Source of the DNA: Anoxypelagibacter denitrificans
GTDB taxonomy: Bacteria > Pseudomonadota > Alphaproteobacteria > Pelagibacterales > Pelagibacteraceae
Direction of reading: 5' to 3'
Assembly (NCBI GenBank): GCA_017640265.1
Contig: JAGFVZ010000038.1
Coordinates: forward strand, 1 to 8,248
DNA length: 8,248 nucleotides
Shown here: in pieces, positions 1-6,359 of the stretch
Layout: each line of letters begins with the position of its first letter
Numbering within the stretch: the stretch's first letter is position 1
The notes under the pieces: model-generated
What the model was told of the DNA's origin: nothing
Database searches by the model: none
The model's input: the letters and a program-made list of their open reading frames with translations, nothing else
Translations under genes and position numbers: made by a program

Positions 1-782
1 GAAAACACGGATTAGTTTTAAAGGGAGATCTACTCAATCTTATGGATTCTAAACCTACTCTAAACAGAAGAAAAATAACACACGGGCCTGAGGAAAGAAT
101 AAAAATGACCAGACTAAGAATGACTATAGCCAAAAGACTTAAAGAGGCCCAAGATAATGCAGCCATGTTAACTACATTTAATGAAGTTGATATGTCTGAG
201 ATCATTCAAATGAGAAATAATTACGGAGAAGAATTTAAAAAGAAGTATTCAGTCAAATTAGGATTCATGTCATTTTTTGTAAAATCATGCATTGTTGCAT
301 TGAAAAATTTTCCTGCTGTTAATGCAGAAATACAAAATGACGAAATAGTTTACAAGAATTACTATAATATTAGTTTTGCAGTTGGCACTGATAGAGGGCT
401 AGTGGTTCCTGTATTAAGAGATTCTGATGAAATGTCTTTTGCTGATATCGAAAAAAACATTACTTCTCTTGGTGAAAAAGCGAGAGAGGGAAAAATTACC
501 ATAGATGACTTACAAGGAGGAACCTTTACTATTACTAATGGAGGAATTTATGGATCAATGCTTTCTACTCCAATATTAAATCCACCACAGTCAGGAGTAT
601 TAGGCATGCATAATATAATAGAGCGTCCAGTGGTTAAGAATGGAGCTATAGTGATTCGTCCCATGATGTATTTAGCCCTATCATACGATCATAGAATTAT
701 AGATGGCAAGGAAGCTGTTTCGTTTTTAAAAAATATTAAAGATTCTCTAGAAGAGCCGAAAAGGCTTTTTTCAAATGTTTAA
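1..782 (+). CDS. sucB: 2-oxoglutarate dehydrogenase E2 (dihydrolipoyl succinyltransferase), 5' end outside window
   Basis: This is the core E2 subunit of the TCA-cycle 2-oxoglutarate dehydrogenase complex; it transfers the succinyl group from lipoamide to CoA. The frame is open to the left edge, with the first whole codon at 3. The codons before the ATG at 42 read KHGLVLKGDLLNL, which resembles the end of a peripheral-subunit-binding domain, so that ATG is internal and the lipoyl domain lies off-window. From about codon 20 after that ATG comes the acyltransferase domain: MTRLRMTIAKRL, AMLTTFNEVDM, TFTITNGGIYGS, STPILNPPQSG, and the active-site motif DHRIIDG with its His codon at 690 and Asp at 702. 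The match to SucB, from memory of the E. coli protein, is closer than to pyruvate or branched-chain E2s. The stop is two bases before lpdA, so the two are probably co-transcribed. A purine-rich AAGGGAGA at 21-28 mimics a ribosome site but is coding. Confidence 0.95.
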   Translation, partial: KHGLVLKGDLLNLMDSKPTLNRRKITHGPEERIKMTRLRMTIAKRLKEAQDNAAMLTTFNEVDMSEIIQMRNNYGEEFKKKYSVKLGFMSFFVKSCIVALKNFPAVNAEIQNDEIVYKNYYNISFAVGTDRGLVVPVLRDSDEMSFADIEKNITSLGEKAREGKITIDDLQGGTFTITNGGIYGSMLSTPILNPPQSGVLGMHNIIERPVVKNGAIVIRPMMYLALSYDHRIIDGKEAVSFLKNIKDSLEEPKRLFSNV

Positions 783-784
783 AA

Positions 785-2191
785 ATGGAAAAAAATTTTG
801 ATCTCTTAGTTATAGGTGGAGGACCAGGAGGTTATGTATGTGCTATACGAGCAGCTCAACTTGGATTAAAAACAGGCTGCATCGAATCAAGAGGAACCCT
901 GGGAGGAACTTGTTTGAATGTAGGTTGTATACCATCCAAAAGCCTTCTGAATTTATCTGAACTTTACCATAAGGCAAAAAATAATTTTGACAATCTGGGT
1001 ATAGAGACAAAAGATATTAAATTAAACTTGAAAAAAATGATGGCGAATAAAAATAAATCAGTTCAAGTTTTAACAAAAGGAATTGAGTTTTTATTCAAGA
1101 AAAATAAGATTTCGTATATTAAAGGAAAAGGAGTTCTTTTTTCAAAGAATGATATTGTTGTTTATGAAAACGAAAAAAAAACTACTTACAAGTCGAAAAA
1201 TATTGTTATTGCCACTGGCTCTTTACCAACTTCTTTGTCAGGTGTTAAAATTGATGAAAAAAATGTAATTTCGTCTACAGGAGCGCTTTCTTTAGAAAAA
1301 ATTCCAAATAATTTAGTAGTAATAGGAGGTGGATACATTGGTCTTGAAATGGGTTCGGTATGGGCAAGACTAGGCTCGCAAGTTACAGTAATTGAATATT
1401 TAGATCATATTATACCTGGTATGGATAGAGAGGTATCTAGAGAATTTCAAAAAATTTTAACAAAGCAAGGAATAAAATTTAAATTAGATAGCAAGGTAAC
1501 TGGCGCAAGTACTGAAAAAAATAAAAAAGTTATAGTAGATTTTGTCAATAACAAAACTAAAGTCAAAGAAAGAATGGAATGTGAAAAAGTTTTGGTTTCA
1601 GTAGGAAGAAAACCCTATACAGAAGGTCTTAATTTATCAAAGATTGGCATCAACAAAGACAACAAAGGAAGAATAGAAGTTAATGAAAAATTCCAAACTT
1701 CTGTGCAGAATATATTTGCTATAGGGGATGTAATCAAAGGCCCAATGTTAGCTCACAAGGCAGAAGAAGAAGGTATTGCCGTTGCAGAAATACTTGCCGG
1801 TCAAGCAGGGCACGTGAATTATAGTGTGATCCCGGGTGTTATATATACAACTCCAGAAGTTGCTTCAGTAGGAAAAACTGAAGAACAGCTAAAGAGCTTA
1901 AACATAAATTACAAAATTGGAAAATTTCCATTCCTTGCCAATTCAAGGGCAAAAGTTAACAACGAAACAGATGGATTTGTAAAAATTTTGGCTGATTCAA
2001 AAACAGATAAAGTTTTAGGAGCACATATAATAGGCCCACATTGTGGAGACATGATTGCCGAAATAGTTTTGGCAATGGAATTTGGGGCCAGTTCAGAAGA
2101 TATCGCTAGAACATGTCATGCTCATCCAACTCATACTGAAGCAATAAAGGAAGCTGCCTTAGCAATTGATAAAAGACCTATTCATTTTTAA
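785..2191 (+). CDS. lpdA: Dihydrolipoyl dehydrogenase (E3)
   Basis: This FAD- and NAD-dependent flavoprotein reoxidises dihydrolipoamide on E2 and makes NADH; it is shared by 2-oxoacid dehydrogenase complexes. It has 468 residues, normal for the family. An N-terminal FAD-binding site has GGGPGG at 11-16. The redox-active disulfide is Cys43 and Cys48 within GGTCLNVGCIPSK. A second nucleotide fold has GGGYIGLE at 181-188 for NAD. FAIGDV at 311-316 contacts FAD. The C-terminal dimerisation domain carries HAHPTHTE, with the catalytic pair His447 and Glu452. All key residues are present. The ATG lies two bases after the sucB stop with no clear Shine-Dalgarno sequence, so translation may be coupled to sucB. 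Its position beside sucB suggests an E3 serving the 2-oxoglutarate complex, although it may also serve others. Confidence 0.97.
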   Translation: MEKNFDLLVIGGGPGGYVCAIRAAQLGLKTGCIESRGTLGGTCLNVGCIPSKSLLNLSELYHKAKNNFDNLGIETKDIKLNLKKMMANKNKSVQVLTKGIEFLFKKNKISYIKGKGVLFSKNDIVVYENEKKTTYKSKNIVIATGSLPTSLSGVKIDEKNVISSTGALSLEKIPNNLVVIGGGYIGLEMGSVWARLGSQVTVIEYLDHIIPGMDREVSREFQKILTKQGIKFKLDSKVTGASTEKNKKVIVDFVNNKTKVKERMECEKVLVSVGRKPYTEGLNLSKIGINKDNKGRIEVNEKFQTSVQNIFAIGDVIKGPMLAHKAEEEGIAVAEILAGQAGHVNYSVIPGVIYTTPEVASVGKTEEQLKSLNINYKIGKFPFLANSRAKVNNETDGFVKILADSKTDKVLGAHIIGPHCGDMIAEIVLAMEFGASSEDIARTCHAHPTHTEAIKEAALAIDKRPIHF

Positions 2192-2194
2192 AAT
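2166..2194 (+). promoter_or_regulatory. Candidate sigma70-type promoter for priA, overlapping the end of lpdA
   Basis: TTGATA at 2166-2171 matches the -35 consensus TTGACA at five of six bases. A 17-base spacer (2172-2188) leads to TAAAAT at 2189-2194, which matches TATAAT at five of six and includes the lpdA stop codon. Transcription would begin near 2200-2202, leaving a leader of about 15 bases before the priA ATG. Matches of this quality occur by chance in DNA this AT-rich, so the support is the spacing and the position at a boundary between functionally unrelated genes. Confidence 0.4.
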
Positions 2195-2215
2195 ATATTA
2201 TATTTTTATTAATTA

Positions 2216-4171
2216 ATGAAAGTACCAGTTCTTATTCCAAGAATTTTCGATTATCCTCATACTTATTTATCTGGAAAATTTGACAAATTAAAACCAGGCT
2301 CAATAGTCTTAGTACCTTTTGGCAGAAAAAAAGAAATTGGGGTAATTTGGGACAAACAGGAAAAGACTAATAAAATATTTAAATTAAAAAATGTTTTAGA
2401 AAAAAAATCAATTTCTTTAAACGAAAATTTAATAAAATTTATCAACTGGTTTTCACTTTATAATTTAGCGCCCAAGGGAATGGTTTTAAAAATGTGTTTA
2501 GGTGATGAATCTTTCTTTTCAAAAAATTCAAATTTTATTGACGATACTAAAATAAAGAAAAAAAATAAATTCAACTTAAACCCAGAACAGAAAAGGTGTT
2601 TGGATGATATCAATGGTTTTGGCAACAAGTTTAATGTAACCCTTCTTCAAGGAGTTACAGGTTCTGGAAAGACGATTGTTTATTTTGAAAAAATAAAACA
2701 AAATTTAATGCAAGGAAAACAATCTCTAGTATTGTTACCAGAAATATTTCTTACAAACCAGTTTGAACAAAGATTTGAAGATTATTTTGGATTTAAACCT
2801 TCTATTTGGCATTCAAAAATAACAAAAAAAAATAAAAAAATAATTTGGCAAAATATTGTTAACAATAAAATTAAATTAGTAGTTGGTGCAAGATCCTCTT
2901 TGTTTTTACCTTTTAAAAAATTAGGTTTAATCGTTGTTGATGAAGAACATGACTCTTCTTACAAACAAGACGAAGGCCTAAGGTATAATGCTAGAGATAT
3001 GGCAATTTCTCGTGCTTCAATAGAAGATATTCCAATAATATTAGCGACATCTATACCATCTTTAGAAACTTATAATAATGTAAAAAATAAAAAATATAAT
3101 TCAACAAAATTAAAAAAAAGATATAAAAATTTTTTACTTCCCAGTGCAGAAATAGTTAATTTAAATTTGAACAAAAAAAATAAAAATATTTGGCTAGATA
3201 TAAAAACTTTAAATTTAGCGAGAAAGTATTTAGATAGTAAGCAGCAGGTACTTTTTTTTTTAAATAGAAGAGGTTATGCACCTTTTTTAATTTGTAAAAA
3301 ATGTGGCCTTAAGCTTGTTTGTCCTAATTGTTCAGTTTTTTTAACATTTCATAAACAGTTAAATAAAGCCATGTGTCATCATTGTGGACATAAAAGTAGC
3401 ATAAAACAAAAATGTCAAAAGACAGATTTCAATTGTGAATTTCAAATGTACGGACCTGGTGTAGAAAAAATCTTTGCAGAATTAAGACAAATTTTTCCTG
3501 ATAAAGTGATAAAAATTTTATCAAGTGATTTTCTTAATAAAAAAAAGGAAACCATTAACCTTTTAAAAGATATAGAAAATAATAAAGTGAACATTCTTGT
3601 CGGTACACAATTAATTTCTAAAGGTTTTAATTTTCCAAATTTAAACTGCATAGTAGTTGTAGATGCTGATTTTTCTGGTATGGGATTTGATCTTAGATCT
3701 ACAGAAAAAAATATACAGCTCTATAATCAACTTAGTGGTAGGGCAGGAAGGTTTAGCAAGAAGTCTCTCATAATTTATCAAACTTTTAATCCATCAGACA
3801 AAACTTTAAGTGATATACTTGAAAATAATCCGGAAAAGTTTCTTGAAGAAGAAAGTTGTTTAAGAAAAGAAAAAAAACTCCCTCCATTTTCTCGATTAAT
3901 AGCTTTTATAGTTGAGTCAAATAATGAGAAAGAAAGCTTTTTGGAGGCGCAAAAAATTAAGAAAAATCTACTATTATTGAAAGATATTGAAGTTATGGGC
4001 CCAGTTACATCGCCGATCTTTAAAATAAAAAATAAATACAGAACAAGATTATTGTTGAAGTCTCAAAGCAATGTTCTCGTTCAAAAGAAAATCAGCAGAA
4101 TCTTGAAAAATTTAAATATTTCAAAAAAAATAAAACTTACAGTTGATGTAGACCCACTGAACTTTAGTTAA
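2216..4171 (+). CDS. priA: Primosomal protein N', replication-restart helicase PriA (compact form)
   Basis: PriA is a superfamily 2 DNA helicase that recognises stalled forks and reloads the replicative helicase. This one has 651 residues against about 730 in E. coli. Residues 1-50 fit the 3'-DNA-binding domain (VPVLIPRIFDYPHTY, VLVPFGRKKEIGVIW). The winged-helix and linker part before LNPEQ (121) is short. Walker A GVTGSGKT is at 146-153 and DEEH at 242-245. Zinc-site cysteines are 360, 363, 369, 372, 387, 390, 400 and 407. Then come GTQLISKGFNFPN (463-475) and GRAGR (508-512), and the end VDVDPLNF. Two oddities: motif III reads ATSIPSLE where SATPSLE is usual, and the last cysteine pair is spaced C-x6-C instead of C-x2-C. 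The ATG at 2216 begins right at the conserved N-terminus and has no visible ribosome site. priA directly before atpH is a recurrent alphaproteobacterial arrangement. Confidence 0.95.
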   Translation: MKVPVLIPRIFDYPHTYLSGKFDKLKPGSIVLVPFGRKKEIGVIWDKQEKTNKIFKLKNVLEKKSISLNENLIKFINWFSLYNLAPKGMVLKMCLGDESFFSKNSNFIDDTKIKKKNKFNLNPEQKRCLDDINGFGNKFNVTLLQGVTGSGKTIVYFEKIKQNLMQGKQSLVLLPEIFLTNQFEQRFEDYFGFKPSIWHSKITKKNKKIIWQNIVNNKIKLVVGARSSLFLPFKKLGLIVVDEEHDSSYKQDEGLRYNARDMAISRASIEDIPIILATSIPSLETYNNVKNKKYNSTKLKKRYKNFLLPSAEIVNLNLNKKNKNIWLDIKTLNLARKYLDSKQQVLFFLNRRGYAPFLICKKCGLKLVCPNCSVFLTFHKQLNKAMCHHCGHKSSIKQKCQKTDFNCEFQMYGPGVEKIFAELRQIFPDKVIKILSSDFLNKKKETINLLKDIENNKVNILVGTQLISKGFNFPNLNCIVVVDADFSGMGFDLRSTEKNIQLYNQLSGRAGRFSKKSLIIYQTFNPSDKTLSDILENNPEKFLEEESCLRKEKKLPPFSRLIAFIVESNNEKESFLEAQKIKKNLLLLKDIEVMGPVTSPIFKIKNKYRTRLLLKSQSNVLVQKKISRILKNLNISKKIKLTVDVDPLNFS

Positions 4172-4258
4172 TATGCGTTCCAATCGCACTTGATCACATT
4201 AAATTCCTATGATACGAAACTTGATAAATTCTTTAATCAAATCGCATAGGGATAAACT
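4172..4258 (+). promoter_or_regulatory. atpH leader with competing inverted repeats, candidate RNA switch
   Basis: This 87-base gap between priA and atpH is the only sizeable one in the window. Direct repeats are AATCGCA (4182-4188, 4240-4246) and ACTTGAT (4188-4194, 4219-4225). Pairing 1: 4203-4211 with 4245-4253, core CCTATG/CATAGG, enclosing a second hairpin TTGATAAA (4221-4228) with TTTAATCAA (4232-4240, one bulge). Pairing 2: TATGCG (4172-4177) with CGCATA (4243-4248), plus TT/AA beyond a one-base bulge. Both use 4245-4248, so they exclude each other. Pairing 1 buries the atpH ribosome site and pairing 2 mostly frees it. TGCG (4174-4177) can also pair locally with CGCA (4185-4188). I see no terminator with a T run. 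TATGAT at 4208-4213 looks like a -10 box but lacks a good -35. Repeats and pairings are seen; regulation is inferred, and I cannot match the region to a known RNA family. Confidence 0.4.
4248..4252 (+). promoter_or_regulatory. Ribosome binding site of atpH (AGGGA)
   Basis: AGGGA lies six bases before the TTG at 4259, an ideal spacing. It supports the TTG as the start of atpH; the first in-frame ATG comes only about 35 codons later, inside the conserved domain. It is the clearest Shine-Dalgarno site in the window, since the other starts have weak or no site. It can be paired with TTCCT at 4204-4208 in one fold of the leader. Confidence 0.7.
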
Positions 4259-4816
4259 TTGAGCAAAAACAAATCTTTTTCAACCGAAATATCAGAGAGA
4301 TATGCTTTAGCACTTTATAATCTCTCCAAGGATCAAAACCAAATTAATGAGTTTGAATTAAGTATGAATAATTTTATGAAAATTTATGAGTCAAATGAAG
4401 ATTTAAAAAGTTTTGTAAAAAACCCAACATATTCAACATCAAGTCAGCAAAAAGTATTTGAAAAAATTACAAGCCTTATGAATTTTAATAAAATCATAAA
4501 AAACTTTTTTTCAATATTGGTGATAAAAAAAAGAATATTTTTTTTAGATAAAATCATTCAAAAGTTTTTAAAGCTAATTTCTCTTAAACGAGGTGAAATA
4601 AAAGCAAATTTGATATCTTCAAAAAAAATCGATAGCAAAATACTTTCTGATTTAGAAAAACAAATTTCAGAAAGCGTTAAGCATCCAATTAAGCTAAATT
4701 ATAAAATAGATGAAAGTTTACTTGGTGGAATTATTATCCAGATTGGAAGTTTAATGATAGACACTTCTGTTAAAAATAAATTGAAAAAATATAAAAAATT
4801 AATGATTGAAGCTTAG
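4259..4816 (+). CDS. atpH: ATP synthase F1 subunit delta (OSCP-like)
   Basis: The delta subunit sits on top of the F1 head and ties it to the peripheral stalk (the b subunits), holding alpha3-beta3 still while the rotor turns. It has 185 residues, normal for the family. The N-terminal helical domain opens with ISERYALALYNLS, and the conserved C-terminal part includes LNYKIDESLLGGIIIQIGS followed by MIDTSVKNKLKKYKK, which matches the family signature GG-x-x-x-x-x-GS-x-x-x-D-x-S. The sequence between is divergent and lysine-rich, as usual for this subunit. Translation starts at TTG 4259, supported by AGGGA six bases upstream and by alignment of the N-terminus. It is first in the F1 gene block and stops one base before atpA. 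Its start may be controlled by the folded leader. Confidence 0.95.
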   Translation: MSKNKSFSTEISERYALALYNLSKDQNQINEFELSMNNFMKIYESNEDLKSFVKNPTYSTSSQQKVFEKITSLMNFNKIIKNFFSILVIKKRIFFLDKIIQKFLKLISLKRGEIKANLISSKKIDSKILSDLEKQISESVKHPIKLNYKIDESLLGGIIIQIGSLMIDTSVKNKLKKYKKLMIEA

Positions 4817-4817
4817 C

Positions 4818-6359
4818 ATGGATATAAATCCTTCTGAAATAACTAAAATACTCAAAGAACAAATTAAAGGCTTCGGAGAAAAAACGGAGGTTTCTGAAAT
4901 TGGCAAGGTTCTATCTGTCGGCGATGGTATTGCTAGAGTACACGGTTTGGACAACGTACAAGCCGGGGAAATGGTTGAATTTAAAGATGGTTCAAAAGGC
5001 ATGGCATTGAATTTGGAAAGCGACAATGTTGGAATTGTAATTTTTGGTGATGATAGAGCAATTAAAGAAGGTGATACTGTAAAACGTACCGGTTCAATTG
5101 TAGATGTTCCTGTTGGCAAAGAATTACTGGGTAGAGTGGTTGATGCTCTAGGTAATCCTATAGATGGTAAAGAAAATCTTAAAAAAGGTATCAAAAGAAA
5201 AAGAGTTGAAGTCAAGGCTCCAGGAATAATTCCAAGAAAATCAGTAAACGAACCTATGCAGACCGGACTTAAAGCCATTGACAGCTTAATTCCTATTGGG
5301 AGAGGTCAACGAGAATTAATAATTGGCGATAGACAAACAGGAAAGACAGCGGTGGCTATTGACACAATAATAAATCAAAAAAAAATAAATGAATCTGATG
5401 ATGAAAAAAAGAAATTGTATTGTATTTATGTTGCTATAGGTCAAAAAAGATCAACAGTTGCTCAAATTGTTAAAACTCTACAAGATGCTGGGGCTATGGA
5501 TTATACTACAGTTGTAGCAGCAACTGCTTCTGATCCAGCACCTTTGCAATTTTTAGCGCCTTACACAGGCTGTACTTTCGGTGAGTTCTTCAGAGATAAT
5601 GGTATGCATGCTTTAATAATTTATGACGATTTATCAAAACAAGCAGTTGCTTACAGACAAATGTCACTTTTATTAAGAAGACCTCCAGGAAGAGAAGCAT
5701 ATCCTGGTGACGTTTTTTATTTGCATAGTAGATTACTTGAACGTGCAGCTAAGCTTAATGAAGATAACGGAGGAGGTTCTCTTACGGCCCTTCCGATTAT
5801 AGAAACACAAGCCGGTGATGTATCAGCGTATATACCAACAAATGTGATCTCAATTACAGACGGTCAAATTTTTTTAGAAACAGAACTTTTTAACCAAGGA
5901 ATAAGGCCAGCGGTAAACGTTGGACTTTCAGTTTCTAGAGTTGGCTCAGCTGCTCAGATTAAAGCAATGAAAAAAGTAGCTGGCTCAATTAAACTTGAGT
6001 TGGCCCAATACCGTGAAATGGCTGCTTTCGCTCAATTTGGATCAGACTTAGATGTATCGACGCAAAAACTTTTAAATAGAGGATCAAAACTTACCGAACT
6101 TCTGAAACAAGATCAGTATAGTCCTATGACAGTAGCTGAACAAGTTGTATCGGTTTATACAGGAGTCAAAGGATACTTGGATAATATTGATATCAATCAA
6201 ATTCGTTCTTTTGAAAAAGGTCTTCTAGAACTAATAAAAAATGAAAAATCAGAAATATTAGAATCGATTCAAAAAAGTGGAAAAATAGAAGAAGATACTG
6301 ATAAAATTTTGTCTGAGATTATAACAAATTATAAAAAAAATTTTTCTGAAAAAAAATAA
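4818..6359 (+). CDS. atpA: ATP synthase F1 subunit alpha
   Basis: Alpha alternates with beta in the F1 hexamer; it binds nucleotide at non-catalytic sites and gives an arginine to the catalytic site. I start it at ATG 4818 (MDINPSEITKILKEQI), giving 513 residues, because alpha subunits usually begin MDI or similar followed by EI-x-x-I-x-K-x-QI. The in-frame TTG at 4806 would add only four residues and overlap atpH. An N-terminal beta-barrel (VLSVGDGIARVHGLDNVQAGE) precedes Walker A GDRQTGKT at about 170-177. Walker B ends in IIYDD near 267-271, and PPGREAYPGDVFYLHSRLLER follows. SVSRVGSAAQ holds the catalytic-site arginine near 374. The C-terminal helical domain ends lysine-rich. All motifs are intact. 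It begins one base after atpH, and its TAA stop overlaps the atpG ATG by one base, suggesting translational coupling. Confidence 0.98.
   Translation: MDINPSEITKILKEQIKGFGEKTEVSEIGKVLSVGDGIARVHGLDNVQAGEMVEFKDGSKGMALNLESDNVGIVIFGDDRAIKEGDTVKRTGSIVDVPVGKELLGRVVDALGNPIDGKENLKKGIKRKRVEVKAPGIIPRKSVNEPMQTGLKAIDSLIPIGRGQRELIIGDRQTGKTAVAIDTIINQKKINESDDEKKKLYCIYVAIGQKRSTVAQIVKTLQDAGAMDYTTVVAATASDPAPLQFLAPYTGCTFGEFFRDNGMHALIIYDDLSKQAVAYRQMSLLLRRPPGREAYPGDVFYLHSRLLERAAKLNEDNGGGSLTALPIIETQAGDVSAYIPTNVISITDGQIFLETELFNQGIRPAVNVGLSVSRVGSAAQIKAMKKVAGSIKLELAQYREMAAFAQFGSDLDVSTQKLLNRGSKLTELLKQDQYSPMTVAEQVVSVYTGVKGYLDNIDINQIRSFEKGLLELIKNEKSEILESIQKSGKIEEDTDKILSEIITNYKKNFSEKK

Noticed and set aside
1083..1268. 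Small plus-strand open frame inside lpdA (61 codons)
   Set aside because: It is a shifted-frame shadow of conserved lpdA sequence, with no family resemblance.
2190..2206. AT-only palindrome (AAAATAT, 3-base loop, ATATTTT) as a terminator after lpdA
   Set aside because: A stem with no G-C pair is too weak for intrinsic termination, and such palindromes are expected by chance at this base composition.
3442..3651. Minus-strand open frame inside priA (69 codons), and a similar one at 2263-2445
   Set aside because: Both are antisense to conserved priA segments and show no ribosome site or recognisable motif.
4208..4213. TATGAT as the -10 box of an atpH promoter
   Set aside because: No acceptable -35 lies 16-18 bases upstream; the nearest TTGATC (4190-4195) gives a spacer of only 12.
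4525..4545. A8-GAATA-T8 inverted repeat inside atpH
   Set aside because: It encodes conserved-looking KKRIFF residues and is explained by AT-biased codon use; no G-C pairs stabilise it.
4806..4817. TTG at 4806 as the start of atpA
   Set aside because: It adds four residues (MKLS) not expected in alpha subunits and overlaps atpH; the ATG at 4818 matches the usual N-terminus.
4799..5278. A 159-codon open frame on the minus strand across the atpH/atpA junction
   Set aside because: It is antisense to strongly conserved atpA coding sequence, low in complexity (rich in Ser, Pro, Leu), and has no ribosome site or recognisable domain.
6333..6356. A8-T5 and A8 tracts at the end of atpA as a frameshift or slippage signal
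   Set aside because: The frame is intact on both sides, the tail of alpha is naturally lysine-rich, and no alternative product or downstream structure is evident.
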